DNA of 64,000 bases from Cyanobium sp. NS01 (GCF_014280235.1 NZ_CP047940.1:992001-1056000), one strand, 5' to 3'. Shown: positions 34,210 to 43,430, numbered from the stretch's first letter. Notes: generated from the sequence alone by a model not told the origin. Program-made: numbers and translations.

Positions 34210-35339
34210 CCCTGCTCGGCCTCGGCACGGCGGTGCCGGAGCTGCGGCTCAGCCAGGCCGAGGCCCTGGCCCGCGCCCCCCAGATGCGCGGGGCCAGCCC
34301 ACGCCAGCAGCGGCTGCTGCGCCGCATCTACGAGCGCTGCGGGGTGGAGAACCGCCACTGCATCACCCCCGATGACGACCCCAACCCCAGCACCGCCGTG
34401 CGCATGCGGCGCTATGGCCCCGCGGCCCTGGAGCTGGGACTGCAGGCCAGCCGCGCGGCCCTGGCCGAGGCCGGGGTGGCGGGCACCGCCATCACCCATC
34501 TGGTCACGGTGTCGTGCACGGGCTTTGCTGCGCCAGGCTTTGACCTGGCTCTGGTGGCCGGTCTGCCCCTGGCGGCGGACGTGGCCCGCACCCATGTGGG
34601 CTTCATGGGCTGCCACGGCGCCCTCAATGGTCTGCGGGTGGCGCGGGCCTTCGTGGAGGCCGATCCCAGGGCCTGCGTGCTGCTCTGCGCCGTGGAGCTG
34701 TGCAGCCTGCACCTGCAGGAGGGCTGGAACCCCGACCACATCGTGGCCAACGCCCTGTTCGCCGACGGCGCCGCCGCCGTGGTGGCCGTGGCGGGGCAGG
34801 GCAGTCCAGGCAGGGAGGCGCCCAGGCAGGGAGGCCTGCAGCTGCTGGCCAGTGGCTCCACCGTGATTCCGCACACGGCCGGGGCGATGGCCTGGCTCAT
34901 CGAGGACCACGGCTTCTCCATGGCGCTCTCGGCGCGGGTGCCGGCAGTGATCCAGGCGCAGCTGCGGCCCTGGCTGGATGGCTGGCTGGCCAGGCTGGGC
35001 CTCAGCCTCGAGGCGATTCGCCACTGGGCCGTGCATCCCGGCGGTCCCCGCATCCTCACGGCGGTGCTGCAGAGCGCCGAGCTCGATGATGAGCGCCTGG
35101 CCGTGTCGCGGGCGGTGCTGCGCCGGTTCGGCAACATGTCGTCCGCCACCCTGCTGTTCATCCTGCAGCGGTTGCGGCAGGGACAGGGCCCCGGCCCGGG
35201 CCCCTGCCTGGCCCTGGGATTCGGTCCGGGGCTCACCGTGGAAGCAGCCCTGTTCGGGGTCGATGGCGCCACACTGGCCCGTGACCCCACACCCCCAGAG
35301 GCCCTCCGGGAGGCCGTCGACTGCGATGAGCAACTCTGA
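34200..35339 (+). CDS. Type III polyketide synthase (alkylresorcinol/hierridin type)
   Basis: A 379-residue thiolase-fold enzyme. The triad is visible: Cys138 in FMGCHGALNG, His in WAVHPGGPRIL (about 280) and Asn in RFGNMSSAT (about 317). VSCTGFAAPGFD and the C-terminal LALGFGPGLTVEAALF complete the chalcone/stilbene-synthase pattern. It condenses an acyl starter with malonyl-CoA units. With the flanking methyltransferase and flavoprotein it matches the three-gene hierridin clusters known from Cyanobium strains. The exact product cannot be read from sequence. Confidence 0.9.
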   Translation: MAMTLLGLGTAVPELRLSQAEALARAPQMRGASPRQQRLLRRIYERCGVENRHCITPDDDPNPSTAVRMRRYGPAALELGLQASRAALAEAGVAGTAITHLVTVSCTGFAAPGFDLALVAGLPLAADVARTHVGFMGCHGALNGLRVARAFVEADPRACVLLCAVELCSLHLQEGWNPDHIVANALFADGAAAVVAVAGQGSPGREAPRQGGLQLLASGSTVIPHTAGAMAWLIEDHGFSMALSARVPAVIQAQLRPWLDGWLARLGLSLEAIRHWAVHPGGPRILTAVLQSAELDDERLAVSRAVLRRFGNMSSATLLFILQRLRQGQGPGPGPCLALGFGPGLTVEAALFGVDGATLARDPTPPEALREAVDCDEQL

Positions 35340-35919
35340 GCGGCTGCAGCTCCTCTCCCTGCTGCAGGAGGGCCCCAGGGGCAGCGCCCACCGCCGTGAT
35401 GGCGAGGTGCGGCCATTGATCACGGCCCTGGAGGCCTCCTCGCCGGCCGATCTCCAGAGCGATGCAGCCCGGCAGCAGTTGGAGGGGGTGTGGGAGCTGC
35501 GCTGGAGCAGCAGCTCACAGCCCTACCTCAAGGCCTCCCCCTGGCTGCAGAACCTGCAACTGCTGGCCCCCACCCAGGGGAGGGCCATGAACCTGTTGCT
35601 GCCGGCGGGGCCCCTGGCCCCGCTCGGGGGGATCGCGGTGGAGGCGCGCATCGCCATCAGCTCGGCCCAGCGGGTGGAGGTGCGTTTCCAGCGGGGCGGC
35701 TGGCTGGGGCCCGCCATGGGCCAGACCCGGCTGCAGCTGCTGCGCCGGGTGACGCCTGGCTTCCCGGCCTGGCTCGACATCACGGTGCTCGACGATCAGC
35801 TGCGCCTCTGCCGCGGCAATGCGGGAACCCTGTTCGCCCTGCTGCGCCGCGACGACCTCAGCCTGGAGGCCCTGCTGCCGGCTCCCGCAGCCGTTGCAGC
35901 GTCCCCATCCCCTGGCTGA
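35326..35919 (+). CDS. PAP/fibrillin-family (plastid lipid-associated) protein
   Basis: A 197-residue protein with the fibrillin core: LEGVWELRWSSSSQPYL (about 50-66), the central beta region, and the C-terminal LDITVLDDQLRLCRGNAGTLFALLRRDD, close to the family's conserved D..LR..RG..G..F.L. Fibrillins bind lipids and quinones in thylakoids and plastoglobules. The start overlaps the end of the PKS gene by 14 bases, so it is cotranscribed and may bind the lipid-like product; that link is inference. Confidence 0.82.
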   Translation: MSNSERLQLLSLLQEGPRGSAHRRDGEVRPLITALEASSPADLQSDAARQQLEGVWELRWSSSSQPYLKASPWLQNLQLLAPTQGRAMNLLLPAGPLAPLGGIAVEARIAISSAQRVEVRFQRGGWLGPAMGQTRLQLLRRVTPGFPAWLDITVLDDQLRLCRGNAGTLFALLRRDDLSLEALLPAPAAVAASPSPG

Positions 35920-36128
35920 GCGTGGCGGCGCTGGCCCCGGTGCTGCCCAAAGGAGCTGAGGAGCCTGAAGGGCGCCCTTGGCAGGGCTCAGCTCCACGCT
36001 GGTGTCGACTTCGGCATCAACAAAGCGCGATTGGCCCATGGGGTAGAACCCTTGCGGTCCGTTCCCTAGGCCGAGCCCGATGGCCAGGCCCCCGGCCCGA
36101 TGGCTCTCCAGACCCCCGCGATGGCTTG

Positions 36129-37835
36129 ATGACAGCAGCCCCCAGCACCCCGGCGCAAACGCCCCCCAAGGCCGGCCGGATCTTCAATTACATCGGCCGC
36201 AACAACATCCGGGGCGACTTCTACGGAGGGCTCACCGCCGCCGTGATCGCCCTGCCGATGGCCTTGGCCTTTGGCGTGGCCTCCGGGGCGGGCGCGGCGT
36301 CGGGACTGTGGTCGGCAGCGATCATCGGCCTGGTCACGGCCCTGTTCGGGGGCACGCCTGCCCTGATCTCGGAGCCCACCGGCCCGATGACGGTGGTGTT
36401 CACCGCCGTGCTGGCCACCCTCACCACCCGGGCGAGCAGTCCGGCTGAGGCCCTGGCCATCGCCTTCACCGTGGTGATGCTCTCGGGGGTGTTCCAGATC
36501 CTCTACGGCGTGTTTCGGCTCGGGAAGTACATCACCCAGATGCCGTACACGGTGATCTCCGGGTTCATGAGCGGCATCGGCACGATTCTGATCGTGCTCC
36601 AGATCGGGCCGCTGCTCGGCCAGGAGCCGCCCCTCGGGGGGGTGATGGGCACCCTGCGCAGCCTGCCCCAGCTGCTGCAGGGCATTCAGCCTTTGGAAAC
36701 CCTGCTGGCGCTGCTCACCCTGCTGGTGCTGTGGTTGACGCCCGAGCGGATCAAGCGTCTGATCCCCGCCCAGCTGTTCGCCCTGATCGTGGGCACGATC
36801 CTCTCCCTGGTGGCCTTCCGGGGGGTGGAGTTGCGCCGTATCGGCGAGATCTCCAGCAGCCTGCCCCAGTTCACCCTGCCGGCCCTCTCGGCTGATGTCT
36901 GGCAGCTGGTGCTGGTCAATGCGGCCCTGCTGGGCATGCTCGGTTCGATCGACTGCCTGCTCACCTGCCTGGTGTCCGACAGCCTCACCCGCACAGAGCA
37001 CAAGTCGAACAAGGAGCTGGTGGGTCAGGGGGTGGCCAACATTGCGGCGGGCCTGTTCGGGGCCCTGCCCGGCTCGGGGGCCACCACCGCCACGGTGGTG
37101 AACATCCAGGCGGGCGGACGCACGGGGCTTTCAGGGGTGCTGCGGGCCGTGATCCTGGCCGTGCTGATCCTGGCGGGGTCGGGCCTGGCGGCCCAGATCC
37201 CCCTGGCCGTACTGGCCGCGATCGTGTTCAAAGTTGGCATCGACATCGTGGACTGGGGCTTTCTCGCCCGCGTCCCCAAGCTCTCCGGCAAGGGCGCCCT
37301 GATCACCTATGTGGTGATCGCCCTCACCCTGCTGGTGGATCTGATGGTGGCCGTGGGGGTGGGCATCTTCATCGCCAACATCCTCACCATCGACAAGATG
37401 AGCGCCATGCAGACCCGCGGCGTGCGGCTGGTGAGCACCGGTGACGACGCCGGTGAACTGACGCCGGAGGAACGGCATCTGCTCAATGCGGCCGGGGGGC
37501 GGGTGCTGTTGTTCCAGCTCAATGGTTCGATGATCTTCGGGGTGGCGAAGGCGATCAACCGGGAACACAACGCCATCGGCGACTGTGATGCGGTGATCTT
37601 CGACCTCAGCGAGGTGGTGCATCTGGGGCTGACCGCTGCCCTGGCGATCGAGAATGCCGTGGAGGAGGCCATCGAAGTGGGCCGCAACGTGTATGTGGTG
37701 GGAGCCCGTGGCACCACCCTGCAACGGCTGGAGCAACTCAAGCTCTATGAACAGCTTCCCCACGATCACACTGATCTCGACCGGTTTCAGGCCCTGAACC
37801 ATGCCGTTTTGGCCCTGACCCGCCAACCGGGATGA
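36129..37835 (+). CDS. bicA: SulP-family sodium-dependent bicarbonate transporter
   Basis: A 568-residue SulP transporter. The frame is open from 35490, but the ATG at 36129 gives the standard N-terminus. The segment NIRGDFYGGLTAAVIALPMALAFGVASGAGA, followed by GGTPALISEPTGPMTVVFTAV, is nearly identical to BicA from other cyanobacteria. About 12-14 membrane segments are followed by a cytoplasmic STAS domain (VLLFQLNGSMIFG ... AVIFDLSEV). BicA gives high-flux, low-affinity HCO3- uptake for the carbon-concentrating mechanism. The high-affinity SbtA is 5 kb downstream on the same strand. Confidence 0.9.
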   Translation: MTAAPSTPAQTPPKAGRIFNYIGRNNIRGDFYGGLTAAVIALPMALAFGVASGAGAASGLWSAAIIGLVTALFGGTPALISEPTGPMTVVFTAVLATLTTRASSPAEALAIAFTVVMLSGVFQILYGVFRLGKYITQMPYTVISGFMSGIGTILIVLQIGPLLGQEPPLGGVMGTLRSLPQLLQGIQPLETLLALLTLLVLWLTPERIKRLIPAQLFALIVGTILSLVAFRGVELRRIGEISSSLPQFTLPALSADVWQLVLVNAALLGMLGSIDCLLTCLVSDSLTRTEHKSNKELVGQGVANIAAGLFGALPGSGATTATVVNIQAGGRTGLSGVLRAVILAVLILAGSGLAAQIPLAVLAAIVFKVGIDIVDWGFLARVPKLSGKGALITYVVIALTLLVDLMVAVGVGIFIANILTIDKMSAMQTRGVRLVSTGDDAGELTPEERHLLNAAGGRVLLFQLNGSMIFGVAKAINREHNAIGDCDAVIFDLSEVVHLGLTAALAIENAVEEAIEVGRNVYVVGARGTTLQRLEQLKLYEQLPHDHTDLDRFQALNHAVLALTRQPG

Positions 37836-37889
37836 CGACCAATCCCAGGCAGCGCGCTTAAGCTTCGCCTCCGGCCTTGGGACATCGGC

Positions 37890-39695
37890 ATGGATTCTTC
37901 CGGTGACCAACCGATTCCTCCTTCAGCCGGCGCCGTTGGTGCAGGGCGTTCAGAGTCCAGTGAACGGGAGGTGCGAGAGCGTGTTGATCGCACGCTGGCC
38001 CAGCTTGAGGCACTGCAGGCCCAGGGGAGCGGCAACGACCAGCAGATCGACGCGCTGCTGGAGCAGGCCCTGAAACGCATCAGTGCCCTGCTGGCCCTGA
38101 TGAGGCAGTCGCTCGTTGGGCTCGAGGGAGTGTCTGACGATGAACGCTCCCTGGCCGTGTCGAGCCTCGACGGAGCCGAAGCGCTGATCTCCCTGGCTGG
38201 CAGCTCCAGAGACGGCTCAGTGCCAAGGCCGGACGATCCTGGTGCTCGGCTTCAGTATGGACTCAGTGGCCTTGATCTGCTCCAGAGCGGCTGGCGGCAG
38301 CTGCTGGTGTCCAGCACCTCGCCGAGGTCGTGGCAGCCCGGAATGCTGCCGGATGAGGTGATTCAGCGGCTGGCGATGGAGTCGCGTCTGCTGCGATCGC
38401 TGCAGGCTCAGCGGCATCAGCAGCCTGCCTACCGCGAAGCGCTGCATCAGCTCAGCATCGCCGCGTATCGCTGCCGCTACCTCCTCAAGGGTTGCCGGCA
38501 GAGCCTGATGCTGGAGCTGCTGTTGTTGGCCATGCAGCTGGAAGACATTGCCAAGGGTTTGAAAACCGATTCAGGCGATCACATCCAGTTCTGGTCTGGC
38601 CGCCTTGATCAGGTGGAGGATCGCCTTGAATGGGTTGGCTTCAAGCAGCGTCGACCATGGTTGCCGGTGCTGAATGTGCAGAAACTGGTCAGGAGGGTCA
38701 GAACACTGCAACGCCAGGAGTCCGTTCAGGGAAGGATGCTGGCGGGGCTTGGGGTGTCGTTGACCATCTCCGTGCTATTTCTGCTGGCGACAACCACGGC
38801 GACAACGGTGCTTGGAGCCTTGTCTGCGATCAACACGGCGAACAGGCAAGCCGAGCTCATTGGCAATTACCAGGATCTCACCGTGGAGGTGAAGCGACTC
38901 TTGGACATCAATAACCAGAACAGAGATATCGATGCCAGCCTCGAAGCCCTCCAGCCTTCGATTGAACTGGCAAAGAAACCTCTTTTGGTGGAACCTGAGC
39001 AAGCTGAACAGCCTGCCGCTCAGCAGCCTGGAGTTGAGAACCAGCAGCAAAACATTCGAGTGCTGGAAAATCTCAATAGAGAGCGCAATCTTGTGTTGGG
39101 TGAGAAAGCCGAGAAGGACCGTGAGTTCAGCCGAGCAATTTCGCGACTCACTCTGCTGTATGAAGACATCACCACAACTCAGTCTCGGCCACTGCAGCCT
39201 GCTGAGCAAGGGCTGCCAGACAACCCGGCCGAGTCAAACTGGTATGGCGTTTGGATTGACACCCTGGCCGGGCCATTGCAGGATCCCGTTCTGCTGAAGC
39301 ATTCGCGTCGCCTTGCCATTGCCGCCTTTGCCGGTGCTCTGGGCAGCATCATGAGCATTTTGATTCGGTTGGATCATGTCGATGAACAGAATGTGAGGAA
39401 CCCCTTTGTTGTTGGTGCACTCAAGCCGGTTATAGGTGCTGTTTTTGGAATTGTCATCTTCATGGTTCTCACCACAAATGTGATTGACTTCATGCCAGCT
39501 AACTTCCGCCTCCATGACCACACGGTCCAGAGCATGGATGCTTCAGCTTCTGGCCCAGCCAGCCTGGCGGCAGGGGTTGATCCGCTGGGCGATCTAGACT
39601 CACAGGAGCTTTACAAGATCTTTCTGGTGGCGTTCATTGCTGGATTCAGTGAGCGTCTGGCAGGGGACACCCTCCGATCTGTGGGCAGGAGGTGA
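37890..39695 (+). CDS. Unknown membrane protein with coiled coil, between bicA and sbtA
   Basis: A 601-residue protein of no recognised family. The N-terminal 280 residues are helical, charged and cytoplasmic-looking. One membrane segment follows (LGVSLTISVLFLLATTTATTVLGAL, about 290-315), then a long acidic coiled-coil region, and two or three C-terminal membrane segments (IAAFAGALGSIMSILI, VIGAVFGIVIFMVLTTNVI). It ends with KIFLVAFIAGFSERLAGDTL. GC content falls along the gene. Its place 55 bases after bicA suggests cotranscription. A role in transport or membrane sensing is only a guess. Confidence 0.65.
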   Translation: MDSSGDQPIPPSAGAVGAGRSESSEREVRERVDRTLAQLEALQAQGSGNDQQIDALLEQALKRISALLALMRQSLVGLEGVSDDERSLAVSSLDGAEALISLAGSSRDGSVPRPDDPGARLQYGLSGLDLLQSGWRQLLVSSTSPRSWQPGMLPDEVIQRLAMESRLLRSLQAQRHQQPAYREALHQLSIAAYRCRYLLKGCRQSLMLELLLLAMQLEDIAKGLKTDSGDHIQFWSGRLDQVEDRLEWVGFKQRRPWLPVLNVQKLVRRVRTLQRQESVQGRMLAGLGVSLTISVLFLLATTTATTVLGALSAINTANRQAELIGNYQDLTVEVKRLLDINNQNRDIDASLEALQPSIELAKKPLLVEPEQAEQPAAQQPGVENQQQNIRVLENLNRERNLVLGEKAEKDREFSRAISRLTLLYEDITTTQSRPLQPAEQGLPDNPAESNWYGVWIDTLAGPLQDPVLLKHSRRLAIAAFAGALGSIMSILIRLDHVDEQNVRNPFVVGALKPVIGAVFGIVIFMVLTTNVIDFMPANFRLHDHTVQSMDASASGPASLAAGVDPLGDLDSQELYKIFLVAFIAGFSERLAGDTLRSVGRR

Positions 39696-39858
39696 CTCTC
39701 CTTCGCTGGGATGGTTCTGGATCAGATGGCAACAAGCTCCGCATCGGCTACTGCAGTGCAGGCACGTTGATCCCACCGCACAACGCCATCCCGTGCCAGC
39801 ACGGCCTCAATCGAGCCAGGTTTGCTCTGGGAGACCCCGACGTGGAGTCAATCTGACC

Positions 39859-39975
39859 TCAGGCCTCCAGCAGGTCCTGGAAGCCCCGGCGCACGATCTC
39901 TGGGATCAGGGCGCCTGCGGTGCCGCCCTCCTTGAACTGGCTCAGCTCGGAGCCACCACGATGGGTGAGGATCAT
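39859..39975 (-). pseudogene. Short remnant, possibly transposase N-terminus
   Basis: Thirty-eight codons from ATG at 39975 to TGA at 39859, including FKEGGTAGALIPEIVRRGFQ followed by DLLEA. The EIVRRG..DLLEAE-like end recalls the start of IS256/mutator transposases, but the frame stops where the conserved part would begin. The resemblance is weak. Confidence 0.25.
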
Positions 39976-40179
39976 GGTCGGTGTTCGGTTTGTTGGTTGT
40001 GCTCCGAACAGGGTCACAGACTGGCCCACTCATTGCCAAAGCTGAGATCTCAGGGAGGTGAGCCGTCAGCCCCAGCTCAGCAGGTGCTGATCCTACAGAT
40101 TCACACCACTACCTGGGACGCCGCAGCCGCACTGCAGGAACGTATTGCTGGTATAGAAGAAGCATGTGTCATGTTCGAG

Positions 40180-40437
40180 CTAAACAGGTGATTGTGTCTC
40201 ACAACACGCCGGAAACGTGTGCCTTGGGCCATCAGAGCTCGGTCCGCACTGATGCGAATTGGCCAACTGGTGGCTGCGGTAGACAGGGATTAGATTCGTT
40301 GCTGAGTCGAAAGCCCATACCATGATCCTGTCGGATAATCCAGGCTTATCTGTAGGATCTGCAACTCTTTGTCCATCAAGCGCCCAACCCCATTCAGATG
40401 GAATTAATGTCACCCAACCTTTGCTGCTGCCAGTCAT
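40180..40437 (-). CDS. Possible small hypothetical protein
   Basis: An 85-residue frame starting MTGSSKGWVTLIPSEWGWAL. The first 55 residues have a natural protein composition (GWVTLIPSEWGW, SDRIMVWAFDSATN, LIPVYRSHQLA); the tail is rich in Cys, His and Pro and looks random. It may be the start of a truncated gene. No family is recognised. Confidence 0.3.
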   Translation of the reverse strand: MTGSSKGWVTLIPSEWGWALDGQRVADPTDKPGLSDRIMVWAFDSATNLIPVYRSHQLANSHQCGPSSDGPRHTFPACCETQSPV

Positions 40438-40966
40438 GTCTGCCTGTTGAGAGCCCCTAGCCCCTCTGGGGATTCAGCCTTCACGGTCTGGTGCGGTCGT
40501 CAGCTCCCATGCGCGATCTGAACCTGACTGGATGGGTTGGAGCGAACCGTCCATGGCCTCATTCCCTTTTTCCGTCAAACCACCACCTTTCACTGAAGAG
40601 ACACACGGCGGGGTCTTCCCCTGTAGGACTTTCTCAGCCTTTTTCTGGTCAATCAGCATGGCTCAAAAGCTCTGTCTTTGGGCCAGTTGAACGTCTCTGG
40701 TCTGCGTGCTCAGAATCAAGCACGAGGAGAACCCCTTGGGTTTATCTTCCCTCCTGAGCTCCCCCCACCCCCCCCCCTGGGCTCCAAAATCACGGAGTGT
40801 GGTTCTGCTCCATTCTGTGGCGATGACGGCATCTCCGGTACCCACCTGGAGATGCTTGAAGACAAGCTCTGGAACCAGGCAATCTGGTTGCAGACTTGTC
40901 CGGGATCCTTCCACGACGACCTGATTTCTTAGCGACCTCAATCACTAAACCAACAGAGGATTTGAA

Positions 40967-41965
40967 TTGTCTGACTTTCTTGAGCTTTTCATAAAGCAGA
41001 TTCAGTCTCCAACCCTAGGCTTCCTGATCGGTGGCATCGTTGTCGCCTCATTCGGTAGCCAGCTGGCAATCCCGGATGCAATTTACAAGTTCATCACTTT
41101 CTTCTTGCTTTTGAAGATTGGTTTGAGCGCAGGTATTGCGATTCGCAACTCCAACCTTGCAGAAATTCTGCTGCCAGCCCTTGCCGCTGTGCTGATCGGC
41201 ATCCTGATTGTACTGATTGCTCAGTACACTCTAGGAAAGATGCCAGGCATCAAATTCACTGATGCCATCGCAACAGGTGGACTTTTTGGCGCTGTGAGTG
41301 GTTCCACCCTCGCCGCCGTTCTGCCCCAGCTTGAGTCGGCAGGAATCCAGTACGAGGCTTGGAGCGCTGCCCTTTATCCGTTCATGGACATCCCGGCGCT
41401 GGTGACGGCGATCGTGGTGGCCAGCGTTTACACAGGTCGTAAATCCGCTGACACGTCCGAGAAAGTCGAAATCTGGCCGATCATCAAAGACAGCCTGCAG
41501 AGCTCTGCTGTCACGGCGATGCTGCTTGGTGTTGGTCTTGGCATCTTGACCAGGCCTGAGCGTGTCTATGAAGGATTTTTTGATCCTCTCTTCCGCGGCT
41601 TCCTTTCAATCCTCATGATCATCATGGGTATGGAGGCTGCACAGCGTATGAATGAGCTGCGCAAGGTGGCCCAGTGGTTTGCCATCTATGCCTTCATTTC
41701 GCCTCTACTTCATGGTTTTATTGCCTTTGGCGTCGGCCTGATCATTCACAAGATCACTGGCTTCAGCATCGGTGGCGCTGTTGTGCTGGCTGTGATCGCT
41801 GCATCCAGTTCTGATATCTCTGGGCCGCCGACTCTTCGAGCGGGTATTCCTACCGCGAATCCCTCTGCTTATCTAGGTGCCTCCACCGCCATAGGAACGC
41901 CAGTAGCGATCGCTATCGGCATTCCGCTCTTCATCGGGCTTGCGGAGTACATGCTTGCCCAGTAA
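40967..41965 (+). CDS. sbtA: Sodium-dependent high-affinity bicarbonate transporter
   Basis: A 332-residue membrane protein, ten or so hydrophobic segments, matching SbtA throughout (SPTLGFLIGGIVVASFGSQL, ATGGLFGAVSGSTLAAVLPQLE, AASSSDISGPPTLRAGIPTANPSAYLGAST). It imports HCO3- with Na+ for the carbon-concentrating mechanism. The start codon is TTG at 40967: an AGAGGA ribosome-binding site lies six bases upstream, and MSDFLELF is the expected N-terminus. sbtB follows after 49 bases. GC content is near 50%, well below the genes upstream of 36 kb. Confidence 0.95.
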   Translation: MSDFLELFIKQIQSPTLGFLIGGIVVASFGSQLAIPDAIYKFITFFLLLKIGLSAGIAIRNSNLAEILLPALAAVLIGILIVLIAQYTLGKMPGIKFTDAIATGGLFGAVSGSTLAAVLPQLESAGIQYEAWSAALYPFMDIPALVTAIVVASVYTGRKSADTSEKVEIWPIIKDSLQSSAVTAMLLGVGLGILTRPERVYEGFFDPLFRGFLSILMIIMGMEAAQRMNELRKVAQWFAIYAFISPLLHGFIAFGVGLIIHKITGFSIGGAVVLAVIAASSSDISGPPTLRAGIPTANPSAYLGASTAIGTPVAIAIGIPLFIGLAEYMLAQ

Positions 41966-42014
41966 GCCTAGATACTAGGCTGTTCACCATGCTTTCAATC
42001 TGAGGTCCTTTTCC

Positions 42015-42329
42015 ATGAGCCAGCCAGTCTTTAAGTTGATCATCATCACAGAAGAAATTCTGCTCAAGAAGATCGCCAAGATCATCAAGGCAGAGGGTGC
42101 TACCGGTTACACCATCCTTGCGGCCGCTGGTGAAGGCAGCCGCAATGTGCGATCAACCGGTGAGCCCAGTGTGTCGCATACCTTCTCCAACATTAAATTC
42201 GAGGTGTTGACATCCAGCCGTGAAATGGCTGACGCCATCCAGAATAAGGTCGTCGAAAAGTATTTTGAAAACTTTTCCTGTATTACCTACATCTCTACGG
42301 TTGAGGCTTTGCGAGCGCACAAGTTCTGA
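42015..42329 (+). CDS. sbtB: PII-like carbon-sensing regulator of SbtA
   Basis: A 104-residue trimeric PII-like protein with [20 protein letters not shown] at the N-terminus, the [10 protein letters not shown]-loop region and [18 protein letters not shown]. SbtB binds adenyl nucleotides, including cAMP, and controls SbtA. The C-terminus ends EALRAHKF and lacks the CGPxGC redox loop (R-loop) of beta-cyanobacterial SbtB, as also described for Cyanobium. It follows sbtA directly and a strong terminator follows it. Confidence 0.93.
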   Translation: MSQPVFKLIIITEEILLKKIAKIIKAEGATGYTILAAAGEGSRNVRSTGEPSVSHTFSNIKFEVLTSSREMADAIQNKVVEKYFENFSCITYISTVEALRAHKF

Positions 42330-42348
42330 TCTGGTCCTGATCTATTCC

Positions 42349-42385
42349 ATCCCTGCGATGTGCCCTTGCACCGCAGGGATTTTTC
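42349..42385 (+). terminator. Rho-independent terminator after sbtB
   Basis: ATCCCTGCG pairs with CGCAGGGAT over nine bases, with an inner GTGC/GCAC stem and CCTT loop, followed directly by TTTTC. It lies 20 bases past the sbtB stop and ends the sbtAB transcript. Confidence 0.88.
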
Positions 42386-42404
42386 ATTTCAGCCCATGCC
42401 GTGC

Positions 42405-43430
42405 TCATGGCTGACTCTCCTCCTGGCCGCGCTCTTCACTGAAGTGGCCATCCAGGGGGTCGGCGGCGATGCCTTCCACCTCCCGCAGATAGCGGGCCAG
42501 CCCGTCACTGTTGCCGTGGGTCACGTACACCTGCTGGGCCTGGCTGTCGCGCACGCTGCGGATCAGGCCGTCCCAGTCGGCATGGTCGCTCATCACAAAA
42601 CCGCGCTCATAGCCCCGGCGGCGGCGGGCGCCACGCACCGCCATCCAGCCACTCACGAAGGCCGTCTGGGGACCCTTGAACCGCTTCATCCAGGCGGAAC
42701 GGTGGGCGGAGGGCGGTGCGATCACCAGCCGGCCCGCCAGGGCCTCGCCCTTGTCGAGGGCCGTCAGCGGCCGGGTGGGCGGCATCGCCACCCCGGCCTG
42801 GCGGTAGGCCGGCATCAGGGTGTCCACGGCTCCATGCAGCAGCACCTCCTCGCCCACGCCGATGGCGTGGAGCTCCGCCAGCAGTCGCTGGGCCTTGCCG
42901 AAGGCATAGGCGAACAGCAGCGAGGGCCGCTCCGGCGCCGCCTGCCACCAGCTGCGGATCTGCCCGGCCACGGCGGCGCCGCTCTGCCAGCGGTAGATCG
43001 GCAGCGCAAAGGTGGCCTCGGTGATGAACACATCGGCCGTTACCGGCTCGAACGGGGCGCAGCTGGGGTCGGCGCAGCGCTTGTAGTCGCCACTCACCAG
43101 CCAGCTCTCGCCGCCGGCCTCGACGCGGATCTGGGCAGAGCCCAGCACGTGGCCAGCGCTGTGGAACGACACCCGGGCGTCGCCGATGCGCAGCACCTCG
43201 CCGTAGGACACCGGCAACAGCTGGATCGCGGCGCCGAGGCGCTGGCGCAGGATCGGCTCGCTGGCCTCGATCGCCCAGTACTCGCCGCAGCCGGGGCGGG
43301 CATGGTCGGCGTGGGCGTGGGTGATCAGGGCCCGGGGCACCGGCCGCCAGGGGTCGATCCAGGCCGCCGCCGCCGGGCAGTAGAGGCCCTGGGGGCTGAG
43401 CTGTAGCAGGGCGTCCGGGGGCAGGGGCAT
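42405..43430 (-). CDS. Ligase-associated DNA damage response exonuclease (MBL fold)
   Basis: About 341 residues of the metallo-beta-lactamase/beta-CASP superfamily: THAHADHARPG (HxHxDH), SFHSAGHVLGSAQI, VSGDYKR, ITEATFALP and the C-terminal SDHADWDGL with VTHGNSDG. This family is the nuclease partner of PdeM, the DEXH helicase and the ATP-dependent ligase. The other three lie at 20.9-29.0 kb, so the set is split in this genome. A GTG six codons upstream (43448) is an alternative start. Confidence 0.88.
   Translation of the reverse strand: MPLPPDALLQLSPQGLYCPAAAAWIDPWRPVPRALITHAHADHARPGCGEYWAIEASEPILRQRLGAAIQLLPVSYGEVLRIGDARVSFHSAGHVLGSAQIRVEAGGESWLVSGDYKRCADPSCAPFEPVTADVFITEATFALPIYRWQSGAAVAGQIRSWWQAAPERPSLLFAYAFGKAQRLLAELHAIGVGEEVLLHGAVDTLMPAYRQAGVAMPPTRPLTALDKGEALAGRLVIAPPSAHRSAWMKRFKGPQTAFVSGWMAVRGARRRRGYERGFVMSDHADWDGLIRSVRDSQAQQVYVTHGNSDGLARYLREVEGIAADPLDGHFSEERGQEESQP

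Larger units (their letters stand above)
39696..40966. other. 1.27-kb gene-poor interval upstream of sbtA
   Basis: Lower-GC, with no convincing long gene. Two short minus-strand frames look partly coding (39859-39975 and 40180-40437) and may be remnants. A run of nine C occurs near 40768-40780. The last 50 bases must hold the sbtA promoter and ribosome-binding site. No tRNA or clear sRNA was recognised. The stretch looks like decayed inserted DNA. Confidence 0.45.
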
